A stretch of DNA of 64,000 bases from Bacillota bacterium (lineage in GTDB: Bacteria; Bacillota; Clostridia; Acetivibrionales; JAFADI01). The DNA is taken from the NCBI GenBank assembly GCA_023424965.1, contig JAFADI010000095.1, forward strand, positions 1-64,000. The letters are read 5' to 3'. A program made the translations under genes and the position numbers. The notes below the pieces were generated by a model that saw only the letters and a program-made list of their open reading frames with translations, had not been told where the DNA came from and made no database searches. Shown piece by piece: positions 27,461-36,411 of the stretch (positions within the stretch are counted from its first letter, which is position 1; the number at the start of each line of letters is the position of its first letter).

Positions 27461-28438
27461 ATGGCCACCAGTTCTGTCAGTAATCAGAACACAATACAGC
27501 AAATCATCGACAAGACTGCTGCAGCCTCAGGCAACAGGAAAACAGGGGAAATGGGAAAGGATGAATTTCTCAACCTGCTGGTCACCCAGCTGAAGTACCA
27601 GGATCCGCTGAACCCTGTGGACGATAAAGAATTCATCGGCCAGATGGCCCAGTTCAGTTCCCTTGAGCAGATGCAGAACCTGAATACCAGCATGACTCAG
27701 TCCCAGGCCTACTCTCTCATAGGCAAGAGCGTGAGCGCAAACTATGTGGACGAGCAGACCATGAAGGCCGTCAGTGTGGCGGGAGAAGTCACGGGCGTCA
27801 AGGTGAGCGGAGGGAAAACCTATGTCATCGTGAACGGAAAGGAAGTTCCCGTGGAAAAGATTTCCCAGGTGGCCGATGGCGCTGCGACACGCTATGGAAA
27901 TGTTTCACAGTATACCAATTTGATCGGAATGACAGCCAAGGGCTTTGTCTACGACTATTCAACCGGAGAACTGGTGACGGTGGACGGAGTTGTCAAGTCC
28001 ATTCAAATGGGTTCCGGCGAAAATTACGCGGTGATGGACGGCGTAAAGGCGGCTGTTGCGACAGTGGTCGACAGCAATTCCACCGATCCGGATTACGTAA
28101 AAAATTATCTTAAGGACAATAAGGGGAAAGAAATTTCAGTAATCATCAAAGACCCGTCCACAGGCCAGAAGGTAGCCGTAAAAGCTGTGCTCAAGAGCTA
28201 TGCGACCAATGAGGACGGATCGGTGAAGGTCAATTCCGACGGAACCATTGATGTGGTGCTGGATGGACTCGAAGTTCCGGTGGACAGCATCCACAATGTG
28301 AAACCTACGGAGACCCAGACCAGCAGGGAAGAGGAGCTTCTCCAAAAGATCCTGGACAAGCTGAATGGCACTTCCGACCCTGAGCCGGAAGATGACGGAG
28401 ACGGAAGTACGCCCGACGAAACAGGCACCGGAGAATAG
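27461..28438 (+). CDS. flgD: Hook assembly (cap) protein FlgD
   Basis: Scaffold cap for hook polymerisation. The conserved N-terminal motif KDEFLNLLVTQLKYQDPLNP is followed by MAQFSSLEQMQNLN. At 325 residues it is longer than usual. Two FlgD/tudor-like beta regions follow, and the protein ends in a strongly acidic tail (about 300 to 325) rich in Asp, Glu, Pro and Gly. GGAGGGAAAG precedes the ATG. Confidence 0.94.
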   Translation: MATSSVSNQNTIQQIIDKTAAASGNRKTGEMGKDEFLNLLVTQLKYQDPLNPVDDKEFIGQMAQFSSLEQMQNLNTSMTQSQAYSLIGKSVSANYVDEQTMKAVSVAGEVTGVKVSGGKTYVIVNGKEVPVEKISQVADGAATRYGNVSQYTNLIGMTAKGFVYDYSTGELVTVDGVVKSIQMGSGENYAVMDGVKAAVATVVDSNSTDPDYVKNYLKDNKGKEISVIIKDPSTGQKVAVKAVLKSYATNEDGSVKVNSDGTIDVVLDGLEVPVDSIHNVKPTETQTSREEELLQKILDKLNGTSDPEPEDDGDGSTPDETGTGE

Positions 28439-28477
28439 AGGTGCAGGTCGAATGCCTGAAGGGAGGAGGTGTTTCAC

Positions 28478-28867
28478 ATGGTAATAAACAACAATTATTT
28501 CAACAACCTCAATAAAATAGGGCAAAGCAATCCGGCTCCGCAGCCGGTAAAGAAACCCTCTGAAAACACGGGAGCCTTTGGTGAAATACTTCAGCAGAAA
28601 ATAGACCAGAACGCGGGCTTGAAATTTTCCAAGCACGCGGAGATGAGGCTCCTTACCAGAAATATCAGGCTTTCGGGGGAGCAGAAGGAGAAGCTGGGTG
28701 CCGCGGTGGCAAAAGCGGAAGAGAAGGGTGTGAAGGATTCCCTTGTGATCATGGACAACCTGGCCTTTGTGGTTAACGTAAAAAACAAGACGGTAATCAC
28801 GGCGGCGGGCAGCAGCGATTTGAAGGAGAATGTCTTTACCAACATCGACGGTGCGGTGTTTGCTTAG
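28478..28867 (+). CDS. Flagellar operon protein (TIGR02530 type)
   Basis: A 129-residue protein found between flgD and flgE in many Firmicutes. The diagnostic core reads LKFSKHAEMRLLTRNI, then LGAAVAKAEEKGVKDSLVIMDNLAFVVNVKN. Its exact role is unknown. The ATG at 28478 lies 8 bases after GGAGGAG; a GTG at 28469 overlaps the ribosome site. About 200 bases of leader with two GC-rich hairpins (near 29000-29050) separate it from flgE. Confidence 0.88.
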   Translation: MVINNNYFNNLNKIGQSNPAPQPVKKPSENTGAFGEILQQKIDQNAGLKFSKHAEMRLLTRNIRLSGEQKEKLGAAVAKAEEKGVKDSLVIMDNLAFVVNVKNKTVITAAGSSDLKENVFTNIDGAVFA

Positions 28868-29070
28868 GATGGACCACGGGACAGGGAGAAGCATTAGGAC
28901 CGTGGAACTATGAACGATAGGAAAAAGGTGCAAGCAGGAAAAGGGACTATGGTGTTTGTAAAAAAATACCGATAATTAATTTAGCCGAATTGAGGCTGCA
29001 GCCGGACCCTTCCGGGAGGCTGCCCGCTCCGGACCGACAGAAGGAGCGGACCACGAAGGAGGTCATAACT

Positions 29071-30423
29071 ATGATGAGATCTATGTTCTCAGGCGTTTCA
29101 GGCCTGAGGGTTCATCAGACGAAAATGGATGTCATTGGCAACAACATCGCCAACGTAAACACCGTTGGCTTCAAATCGGGAAGAGTCAACTTCCAGGAAA
29201 TTTTCAGCCAGACGCTGCGGGGCGCGGGAGCCCCCGACGGCACCAGGGGTGGAACCAACCCCATGCAGGTGGGTCTGGGCCTGGGTGTGGGTTCGGTGGA
29301 TATCATCACCACCAGGGGAAGCCTGCAGAGAACCGACAACCCCACCGACCTGTCCATTGAAGGCGAAGGCTTTTTCATCGCCAAGTCCGGCGGCGCCACC
29401 ATGTTTACCAGAGCCGGAAATTTTGGCCTTGACAAGCAGGGGAACCTGGTAACTGGCAGCGGGCTCAATGTGTATGGTTGGGATCCTGACCTGGATCCTG
29501 CCACAGGGCAGCTGATCTTCAACACGGAAAAGGAGATCGAGCCCATCAACCTGTACACGGGTGCCATCGGGAATAAAAGAGTAATTGCCCCCAAGGCTAC
29601 CACAGCGGTAACTCTTTCGGGAAATCTAAATACGGCAATGCAGATTATAACAGCGCCTACGGGGAATACGGCGGTTGATTCTGATAAAAAGTTTAAAGTG
29701 CCAATGACCGTATACGATGAACTTGGAAACAGTCATGAGGTAAATGTGGAGTTTTTTAAAACAGCGGCAGATGACACAGGATCTACCTGGGCATGGAGAA
29801 TAATGGGTGAGACAAATAAATATGCTATTGCCAATGACGGTACGACCCCTGATAATACGTCGACACCTCCAACGACAGCCGCAGGAACAATTAAGTTTGG
29901 CGTGGACGGAAAACCTCTCAGTGGGACAAGCCAGCTAATAACAATAGCCCCCGATGCTACATCGGGAACCGGAGAATTTAAAGTTGCATTTGATTTTTCA
30001 AGTATAACCTCTTATTCCTCCGACAGCTCCGTAAAGCCCACCAAGATTGACGGCTACCAGACAGGCAATCTGGTGACCTTCAATATCGGTTCCGACGGCA
30101 TCATCACCGGCATATACGACAACGGACAGCAGCAGGCCTTAGGCATGGTGGCCCTGGCGGTGTTCGATAACCCGGCGGGCCTCCAGAAGGTGGGAGACAA
30201 CATGTACATCCAGACCACAAACTCCGGCGACTTCCAGAAAGCCCAGAAGCCGGGGGCCAACGGGGCCGGGGCGTTGAGCCCGGGAACCCTGGAAATGTCC
30301 AATGTGGACCTGTCCAAGGAGTTCACCGACATGATCACCACCCAGAGAGGCTTCCAGGCCAACAGCAGAATAATCACCACTTCCGACGAAATGCTTCAGG
30401 AGCTGGTAAGCCTCAAGAGGTAA
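29071..30423 (+). CDS. flgE: Flagellar hook protein FlgE
   Basis: Subunit of the universal joint between rod and filament. It has 450 residues. N-terminal rod/hook signature MFSGVSGLRVHQTKMDVIGNNIANVNTVGFKSGR, here given as MFSGVSGLRVHQTKMD plus NNIANVNTVGFK. The C-terminal helix carries NVDLSKEFTDMITTQRGFQANSR (SNVDLSKEF, TTQRGFQ). The ATG at 29071 lies 6 bases after AAGGAGGT. The central part (about 29580 to 30020) is visibly more AT-rich than both ends, as expected for the variable exposed domain. Confidence 0.96.
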   Translation: MMRSMFSGVSGLRVHQTKMDVIGNNIANVNTVGFKSGRVNFQEIFSQTLRGAGAPDGTRGGTNPMQVGLGLGVGSVDIITTRGSLQRTDNPTDLSIEGEGFFIAKSGGATMFTRAGNFGLDKQGNLVTGSGLNVYGWDPDLDPATGQLIFNTEKEIEPINLYTGAIGNKRVIAPKATTAVTLSGNLNTAMQIITAPTGNTAVDSDKKFKVPMTVYDELGNSHEVNVEFFKTAADDTGSTWAWRIMGETNKYAIANDGTTPDNTSTPPTTAAGTIKFGVDGKPLSGTSQLITIAPDATSGTGEFKVAFDFSSITSYSSDSSVKPTKIDGYQTGNLVTFNIGSDGIITGIYDNGQQQALGMVALAVFDNPAGLQKVGDNMYIQTTNSGDFQKAQKPGANGAGALSPGTLEMSNVDLSKEFTDMITTQRGFQANSRIITTSDEMLQELVSLKR

Positions 30424-30431
30424 GATGAAAA

Positions 30432-30471
30432 GCCGCAGGCTGTGGGCACCGATATAAAAGCAGCCTGCGGC
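30432..30471 (+). terminator. Strong GC hairpin after flgE
   Basis: Eleven perfect base pairs (GCCGCAGGCTG with CAGCCTGCGGC) starting 9 bases after the flgE stop. There is no U run, so it may be a processing or attenuation hairpin dividing the operon from the flbD segment. Confidence 0.6.
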
Positions 30472-30540
30472 ATATTATTGTAATAGGCCTGTAAATAAAT
30501 TGTTTTTTTGAGGGAAATTTGTAGTAATAAAGCTCCTTGT

Positions 30541-30548
30541 TTCGACAA
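30541..30548 (-). promoter_or_regulatory. Candidate Spo0A box before flbD
   Basis: TTCGACAA on the plus strand is the exact complement of the box TTGTCGAA. It lies in the 175-base gap before flbD, 58 bases from its start. Confidence 0.35.
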
Positions 30549-30598
30549 AACTAGCTTTTTTGGTAAATTTTCTATTGAGTTTTTGAGGTAAAAATATT

Positions 30599-30793
30599 AT
30601 GATTAGAGTAACAAGGTTAAATGGGACCAGTTTTGTCCTGAATTCCGAATTCATAGAAACGGTAGAAGCCACGCCTGACACGGTGATTTCGACAACAACC
30701 GGCAAAAAGTTCGTTGTCGCTGAAACCGTGGAAGAAATCGTCGAAAGAGTGATCAATTACAAAGGCAGAATTTTGTATATAAACAAAATTTAG
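30599..30793 (+). CDS. flbD: FlbD/SwrD family flagellar protein
   Basis: A 64-residue protein of the FlbD family (SwrD in Bacillus, where it raises motor torque). The signature MIRVTRLNGTSFVLNSEFIE and TTGKKFVVAETVEEIV are characteristic. In most clostridia motA and motB follow it; here fliL follows instead. Confidence 0.92.
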   Translation: MIRVTRLNGTSFVLNSEFIETVEATPDTVISTTTGKKFVVAETVEEIVERVINYKGRILYINKI

Positions 30794-30868
30794 GTTCATA
30801 GTGCCCATAGATAAATATAACTTTCAAAAGCAGGCATGATATTCAAAAGATAAAGGGGGCATAAGATT

Positions 30869-31390
30869 TTGGAGGGAAAGAGTAGTTTCTTTATTCTTTT
30901 ATTTATAGTGGCATTTCTTTCATTAACCCTGGCAGTCCTTGCGGGGTATGTCTTCTTTGTCGGCGGTTCGCCGAAAGCTGCGACTGAGACTGTAAAGCAG
31001 GAAGATGCAAAAAAGCCCGCTGAGTCGGACCTGGTTACAGTACAACTTTTCGACGGCAAAAAGTATTTGAACTTGAAAAGCACCGACGACAAAAAGCTGT
31101 CCGTAATACAAATTGGTATTTCCATTAAATACATAAAGCCCAAAAGTGATAAGAAGGCCCACGAAGAAAAAGGCGATCCGGTTTTAGGCCCATATATGGA
31201 TGAGCTTAAGGAGTCGGTTATTGCCTATTTCGGCAATATGACGGCGGAAGAAGCCAAAAACCAGGGGGAAGCCATGGAAAAGGCCAAAAAGGATCTGGTG
31301 AAGAGATTCAATGAGATTGTTCCGGCCGATGAAAAAGAGAAACAAAGCGTAGTATACACGGTGGTATTTTATGATTGGTTCACCCAGTAG
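30869..31390 (+). CDS. fliL: Flagellar basal body-associated protein FliL
   Basis: Single-pass inner-membrane protein that surrounds the stator and boosts torque. It has 173 residues, a membrane segment at about residues 6 to 30, a linker, and an extracytoplasmic SPFH-like domain with GDPVLGPYMDELKESVIAYF and the C-terminal VVYTVVFYDWFTQ. The start is TTG at 30869, 9 bases after AAAGGGGG. Confidence 0.92.
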   Translation: MEGKSSFFILLFIVAFLSLTLAVLAGYVFFVGGSPKAATETVKQEDAKKPAESDLVTVQLFDGKKYLNLKSTDDKKLSVIQIGISIKYIKPKSDKKAHEEKGDPVLGPYMDELKESVIAYFGNMTAEEAKNQGEAMEKAKKDLVKRFNEIVPADEKEKQSVVYTVVFYDWFTQ

Positions 31391-31404
31391 GAGGTGGTGC
31401 TTTT

Positions 31405-32391
31405 ATGGGAGATATACTGTCGCAAAATGAAATAGATGAACTCCTCAAAGCGCTGAATACCGGGGAAATCGACGTCCACCAGATGCAGAACACCACGCAG
31501 GAGAAGAAGGTTAAGAATCATGACTTCCGGAGGCCCAGCAAGTTTGCAAAAGACCATTTGAAAACTTTGCATATCATCAACGAGAACTATGCCCGGCTGG
31601 TCACAAACTTTCTTTCCGGTTATTTAAGAACCCTGGTGCAGGTTGATGTCATATCGGTAGAACCTTTGCAGTATCTGGAGTTTACCAACTCCATATCCAA
31701 TCCGGTAATCCTGGCGGTGGTGGATTTTACGCCGTTAAACGGGCAGATCATCCTGGAGATGGCTCCCAATATCGCCTATGCGCTTATCGACAGGATTTTG
31801 GGAGGGAAGGGCTCCTCCATGGAAAAGGTCCGGGGTTTTACGGAAATTGAGCTGGCCATTGTGGAAAGGATCATCATCCAGATCCTCAATCTGATGCGGG
31901 AGCCGTGGGAAAATGTCATAACCATACGGCCGAGGCTGGAGAAGATTGAAACCAATGCCCAATTTGCCCAGATCATTTCACCCAACGAGATTGTCGCCCT
32001 TGTAACCTTAAGTGCCCGGGTGGGAGAGGTTGAAGGGATGATCAACATATGTATACCTCACATGGTTGTAGAACCCATTATTTCAAAATTGAGCACGAGA
32101 TTGTGGTTCTCAACGGTGGAAAAGGAAAGCACGAAGGAAACGAAGGAATCCATCGAAACCAAAATTGAAAATACGAAGGTGCCCGTGAGGGCAGTACTTG
32201 GAAAGACAACCATTTCGGTAAATGATTTTATTGAACTTCAGCCCGGAGATGTCATACCGCTGGATACTGCGGTAAATGGGGACCTGGAAATCCTGGTGGG
32301 AGAACTGCTGAAATTTTACGGTACTCCGGGAGTCAGGAAAAGCAAGGTTGCAATGAAAATTTCCGAGGTTGTAAGAAAGGAGGACGAATAG
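31405..32391 (+). CDS. fliM: Flagellar motor switch protein FliM
   Basis: C-ring protein that binds CheY-P and FliG. It has 328 residues. The N-terminal CheY-binding peptide reads ILSQNEIDELL, the middle CheC-like domain has PIALIDRILGG-like LIDRILGGKG, and the C-terminal surface-presentation domain has LQPGDVIPLD. The ATG at 31405 follows AGGAGGTGG. It slightly follows the end of fliL, and fliY begins 1 base after its stop. Confidence 0.96.
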   Translation: MGDILSQNEIDELLKALNTGEIDVHQMQNTTQEKKVKNHDFRRPSKFAKDHLKTLHIINENYARLVTNFLSGYLRTLVQVDVISVEPLQYLEFTNSISNPVILAVVDFTPLNGQIILEMAPNIAYALIDRILGGKGSSMEKVRGFTEIELAIVERIIIQILNLMREPWENVITIRPRLEKIETNAQFAQIISPNEIVALVTLSARVGEVEGMINICIPHMVVEPIISKLSTRLWFSTVEKESTKETKESIETKIENTKVPVRAVLGKTTISVNDFIELQPGDVIPLDTAVNGDLEILVGELLKFYGTPGVRKSKVAMKISEVVRKEDE

Positions 32392-32392
32392 T

Positions 32393-33598
32393 ATGGGAGA
32401 CATGTTATCACAAGCTGAAATAGATGCCCTTTTGAATGGAACCTCAAGCCTTGAAGCGAGCAGCAGCCAGAACGGGGCTTCCCCTCTTACCGGCCAGGAA
32501 ATTGACGCTTTGGGCGAAATAGGCAACATCAGCATGGGGACTTCGGCGACGACTCTTTTTACCCTGCTCGGGCACAAGGTGCTTATAACGACTCCGAAGG
32601 TCACGGTAACTACCTGGGAGGAGATGGCTAAGGAATTTCCCACGCCTTATGTAGCCGTCAAGGTGGAATACACCCATGGCTTGATCGGTTCAAACCTTCT
32701 GGTTTTGAAAGAAAGCGATGTTAAGATCATCACCGACCTCATGATGGGCGGCGAAGGCAATGTAAACACTGCAGGGGAGCTCACCGATCTGCATTTGAGT
32801 GCCATCAGCGAGGCTATGAACCAGATGATCGGGTCCTCTGCCACATCCATGTCGTCGATGTTTGACAAGAGGATCGATATTTCTCCTCCCAAGGCCTTTA
32901 TGCTTCAGTTTGATTCAAACCCGCCCTACAACGATTTTGACAAAGACCAGCAAATTGTTAAAGTGGCGTTTAAAATGGAAATCGGAGACCTGATCGACAG
33001 TGAGATCATGCAAATACTTCCCATTTCCTTTGCAAAAACGCTGGTAGACAATTTACTACATATGGGGGATGGGGACCAGGCGCAGCAACAGCCTGCCAAG
33101 CCGCAGCCTCCACAGCCCCAGCAGCCTCAAATGCAATCCCAGCCCCAGCAGTTTGCCCAGCCCCAGCCTCCACCGCAGGCGGCGGGCTATTACCAGGAGC
33201 CCCAGTATGGCATGCCGCAGCAACAGGGTTACGGAATGTCCCATTCAGGCTATGAGCCGGTTTATCATGAAGAGCCCAGGAGCAGGGGGCCGGTGAATGT
33301 CCAGCCAGCACAGTTCCAATCATTTGATGACGGGCGGATAACCCTGGAAAAGAAAAATATCAGCCTTATTATGGACGTGCCTTTACAGGTTACTGTAGAA
33401 TTGGGCCGTACACAAAGGCTTATAAAGGATATCCTGGAATTTGGTCCCGGTTCCATTATAGAGCTTGATAAACTGGCGGGAGAACCTGTTGATATTTTAG
33501 TGAACGGAAAAACCATCGCCAAAGGGGAAGTCGTGGTTATCGACGAAAGCTTTGGTGTCAGGATAACAGATATTATACATCCGTCAAAACGTTTATAG
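32393..33598 (+). CDS. fliY: Motor switch phosphatase FliY (FliN-type C-terminus)
   Basis: C-ring protein that also dephosphorylates CheY-P. It has 401 residues: an N-terminal EIDALLNG peptide like that of FliM, then a CheC-like phosphatase core with two E-x2-N sites (EIGNISMG and the SEAMNQMIGSS region). A Pro/Gln-rich linker (about 225 to 285) and a C-terminal FliN domain (MDVPLQVTVELGRTQRLIKDIL) complete it. The FliY form is a Firmicutes trait. Confidence 0.95.
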   Translation: MGDMLSQAEIDALLNGTSSLEASSSQNGASPLTGQEIDALGEIGNISMGTSATTLFTLLGHKVLITTPKVTVTTWEEMAKEFPTPYVAVKVEYTHGLIGSNLLVLKESDVKIITDLMMGGEGNVNTAGELTDLHLSAISEAMNQMIGSSATSMSSMFDKRIDISPPKAFMLQFDSNPPYNDFDKDQQIVKVAFKMEIGDLIDSEIMQILPISFAKTLVDNLLHMGDGDQAQQQPAKPQPPQPQQPQMQSQPQQFAQPQPPPQAAGYYQEPQYGMPQQQGYGMSHSGYEPVYHEEPRSRGPVNVQPAQFQSFDDGRITLEKKNISLIMDVPLQVTVELGRTQRLIKDILEFGPGSIIELDKLAGEPVDILVNGKTIAKGEVVVIDESFGVRITDIIHPSKRL

Positions 33599-33649
33599 AC
33601 GCGGGTTGTTTGCTTTACACATACTATTTGATTAAGGAGAGGGATTGTA

Positions 33650-34012
33650 ATGGGAAAAAAGGTTCTAATTGTTGATGATGCAGCTTTTATGAGGATGATG
33701 ATCAAGGATATTCTGTCCAAAAACGGCTATGAGGTCGTGGGCGAAGCTGAAAACGGCGCAAGGGCTATTGAAAAATATAAGGAATTAATTCCCGATTTGG
33801 TTGTCATGGACATTACAATGCCCGAAGTAGACGGTATCCAGGCTGTTAAGGAAATTAAAAAGATCAATGGGGATTCAAAAATCATTATGTGCTCCGCCAT
33901 GGGACAGCAGGCGATGGTCATCGAATCCATACAGGCGGGAGCCAGGGACTTTATTGTAAAGCCTTTCCAGGCGGAAAGGGTTGTTGAAGCTGTTAAAAAA
34001 GTACTCGGCTAA
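33650..34012 (+). CDS. cheY: Chemotaxis response regulator CheY
   Basis: Single receiver domain that carries phosphate from CheA to the switch. It has 120 residues: acidic pair at 9-10 (VDDA), phosphoacceptor Asp54 (VVMDITMPEVDG), CSAMG with the switch Ser and C-terminal VKPF lysine. It is placed between the switch genes and the export gate, as in Bacillus. Confidence 0.96.
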   Translation: MGKKVLIVDDAAFMRMMIKDILSKNGYEVVGEAENGARAIEKYKELIPDLVVMDITMPEVDGIQAVKEIKKINGDSKIIMCSAMGQQAMVIESIQAGARDFIVKPFQAERVVEAVKKVLG

Positions 34013-34027
34013 AGGATTTGATGTCTT

Positions 34028-34522
34028 ATGACCGATGGATATATCGGATTTGTGGGAATTGTTATCGTATTCTGCGCCCTCCTTTTTTTAGTCTATGTCA
34101 CGACCAAGTATGTTGGCGGTAAAGCCGCAAAAGCCATGAGGGGCAGATTTATAAATATTGTTGAAACCGTTACGATCGGTTTGGACAAGCAGATACACCT
34201 GCTGAAGGTGGGAGACCAATACATACTGGTGGCATCGGCGGGAAAAAGCATTGAGTTTCTGACAACGCTGGAACTGGATGAAGCGGAGGTCGAAGCGGTT
34301 TCTGAAAATGCGGGGGCCTTCGACTTCAAGGGTATTTTTGATAAGTATCTTCAGAATTTTAAAGCCCCGGGAAATTCAGGAGCCAGAACGGCAAGGGGCG
34401 GTAATGAAAGCAAGGTGGAAAGCGAAATATTTAAAAGCAATTTGAATAGGCTTAAAACCATTAATTTTAAGTTCAATCATCAAGTTGGCAATGGTGGGGA
34501 TGAAAATACGAATGAAAAATAG
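34028..34522 (+). CDS. fliO: Flagellar export protein FliO-like (FliZ)
   Basis: Small membrane protein assisting FliP assembly. It has 164 residues: one membrane segment at about 8 to 30, then a beta-rich domain with the family pattern MRGRFINIVETVTIGLDKQIHLLKVGDQYILV (VETVTIGLDKQIHLL), and a charged tail. Its last 23 bases overlap fliP. Confidence 0.85.
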   Translation: MTDGYIGFVGIVIVFCALLFLVYVTTKYVGGKAAKAMRGRFINIVETVTIGLDKQIHLLKVGDQYILVASAGKSIEFLTTLELDEAEVEAVSENAGAFDFKGIFDKYLQNFKAPGNSGARTARGGNESKVESEIFKSNLNRLKTINFKFNHQVGNGGDENTNEK

Positions 34523-35279
34523 AAGGATTTACCTTCAAATACTAATAGTTGCTGTTATCCTGGCGGCATATGCTTTACAGGCCTATGCGGCGCCCGTATT
34601 TCCCATCCCCAAATTGGGTGTGAATGTGGAGCCCGCCCAAAATCCCAACGATGTTGCCTCAAGCATTCAAATCCTGATGCTTTTGACAATTTTATCCCTG
34701 GCTCCCTCCATATTGATCATGATGACCTCCTTCACGAGGATCATCATCATCCTCTCGTTTTTGAGGAATGCGCTGGGAACACAGCAAATGCCGCCGAATC
34801 AAGTGTTGATTGGGCTAGCTTTATTTTTAACCTTATTTATTATGACGCCCGTGGGAACGGAAATAAACGATAAGGCCTTTCAGCCCTACGTCAGAGGCGA
34901 AATAACCCAGGAGACGGCGATTGATACGTCTTCCGGGATTATTAAAGGCTTTATGTTCAAATATACAAGGTCGAAAGACCTGGCGCTGTTTGTTTCACTT
35001 TCAGGCGCCAAAGCTCCGGTGGAAAAGGAAAAGCTTCCTTTGACCGTGGTAATACCCGCATTTTTGATCAGCGAATTGAAAACGGCTTTTCAGATAGGCT
35101 TTCTTATATTTATACCCTTTCTGGTAATTGACATGGTTGTTTCAAGTACTCTTATGTCCATGGGTATGATGATGCTGCCGCCTGTTATGATTTCACTGCC
35201 ATTTAAAATTCTGTTATTTATCATGGTGGACGGCTGGAACCTGATAACGCGGTCAATTATTACCAGCTTCATCAAATAG
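34500..35279 (+). CDS. fliP: Flagellar export gate protein FliP
   Basis: Core gate subunit of the type III export apparatus. It has 259 residues, a cleavable-type signal peptide (about 1 to 30, ending QAYAAP) and the hallmark SFTRIIIILSFLRNALGTQQMPPNQVL (here MTSFTRIIIILSFLRNA). Membrane segments follow to the end. ATG 34500 is chosen; 34485 and 34512 are alternatives with no better ribosome site. Confidence 0.95.
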   Translation: MKIRMKNRRIYLQILIVAVILAAYALQAYAAPVFPIPKLGVNVEPAQNPNDVASSIQILMLLTILSLAPSILIMMTSFTRIIIILSFLRNALGTQQMPPNQVLIGLALFLTLFIMTPVGTEINDKAFQPYVRGEITQETAIDTSSGIIKGFMFKYTRSKDLALFVSLSGAKAPVEKEKLPLTVVIPAFLISELKTAFQIGFLIFIPFLVIDMVVSSTLMSMGMMMLPPVMISLPFKILLFIMVDGWNLITRSIITSFIK

Positions 35280-35318
35280 GCCGGCGGGTATTTATGCTGT
35301 AGATAAACGGAGGTTGTT

Positions 35319-35588
35319 ATGGATCAAGGGACTGTCATTGATCTTGCAATGAATGCTCTTCGCGTTGTTATATATGTTTCTGCTCCCATGCTTGGGATCA
35401 GTATTATTGTAGGGCTTGCCGTGAGCATATTTCAGGCGACGACACAGATACAGGAGCAGACCCTGTCCTTTGTCCCCAAGATATTGGCCGTTTTTGCCGC
35501 CATCGCTCTTTTCGGGGCCTGGATGCTGCGGGTTCTGGTGGAATATACCGAGAACCTTTATTTGAATTTGAACCAATATATAAAGTAA
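35319..35588 (+). CDS. fliQ: Flagellar export gate protein FliQ
   Basis: Two-helix membrane subunit of the export gate, 89 residues. The conserved ISIIVGLAVSIFQATTQIQEQTLSFVPKI is visible in part as SIFQATTQIQEQTLSFVPK. CGGAGG precedes the ATG. Confidence 0.95.
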   Translation: MDQGTVIDLAMNALRVVIYVSAPMLGISIIVGLAVSIFQATTQIQEQTLSFVPKILAVFAAIALFGAWMLRVLVEYTENLYLNLNQYIK

Positions 35589-35600
35589 CGGGGTGATTGC

Positions 35601-36389
35601 TTGCAGCCGGCGGCAGGGATGCTACTGAACGGATTTGATGCGTTTTTACTGGTTTTTGTCCGGATGACGGGACTTTTTGTGATAGCGCCCATCTTCGGAA
35701 GGCGCAACATCCCCACATACTTTAAGATTGGCTTTTCGTTCCTGCTGGCGGTAATCCTGGTAAATACAATCTCCATACCGGAGCTCCAGTATTACGAAAA
35801 TATTTATGCCTTTGCCCTGCTGGTTTTTAAAGAGTTTATTGTGGGGTTGACCTTAGGATACGTGTCTTACCTGGTTTTTACCGCCATTTATATGGCGGGG
35901 CAGATTATCGACATGCAGGTGGGTTTTGGAATGGTGAATGTGCTTGACCCTGTCAGCAACATTCAGGTACCCATTACCTCCAATTTTTATTTTATATTAA
36001 GCATGCTGGTATTTCTGGCCTTTAACGGACACCATGCACTTATCAAGGCGCTTTTTGAGAGCTACAACCTGGTGCCGGTAGGTACCGCCGCATTTAACAA
36101 CAATTTAATGAATGATATTATACGGGCTTTCGGCAATATTTTTTTAATCGGGTTTAAAATAAGTGCTCCCATCGTTGCGGCAATACTTATTTCGGATATT
36201 GCCCTGGGGGTCATTTCAAAATCCGTTCCCCAGTTGAACTTTTTTGTCATCGGCATGCCGCTTAAGATTGCCCTGGGGATGGTGGTCATGATATTGACAA
36301 TACCCATGTTCATTTCCGTTGTGGATGTGCTTATCAATGGGATGAACCATGAAATGCTCAATTTTATCAAGGATCTGGGTGGCAGGTGA
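35601..36389 (+). CDS. fliR: Flagellar export gate protein FliR
   Basis: Membrane subunit of the FliPQR gate, 262 residues with about six hydrophobic segments. Conserved FVRMTGLFVIAPIFGRRNIP and AGQIIDMQVGFGMVNVLDP are present. The start is TTG at 35601, just after GGGGTGATT. Confidence 0.94.
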   Translation: MQPAAGMLLNGFDAFLLVFVRMTGLFVIAPIFGRRNIPTYFKIGFSFLLAVILVNTISIPELQYYENIYAFALLVFKEFIVGLTLGYVSYLVFTAIYMAGQIIDMQVGFGMVNVLDPVSNIQVPITSNFYFILSMLVFLAFNGHHALIKALFESYNLVPVGTAAFNNNLMNDIIRAFGNIFLIGFKISAPIVAAILISDIALGVISKSVPQLNFFVIGMPLKIALGMVVMILTIPMFISVVDVLINGMNHEMLNFIKDLGGR

Positions 36390-36411
36390 CAGGGAAAAGG
36401 GTGATTGAAGA

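Noticed and set aside
28968..28975. SigD-like -10 (ACCGATAA) before flgE
   Set aside because: No TAAA-type -35 at the right distance, so not called as a promoter.
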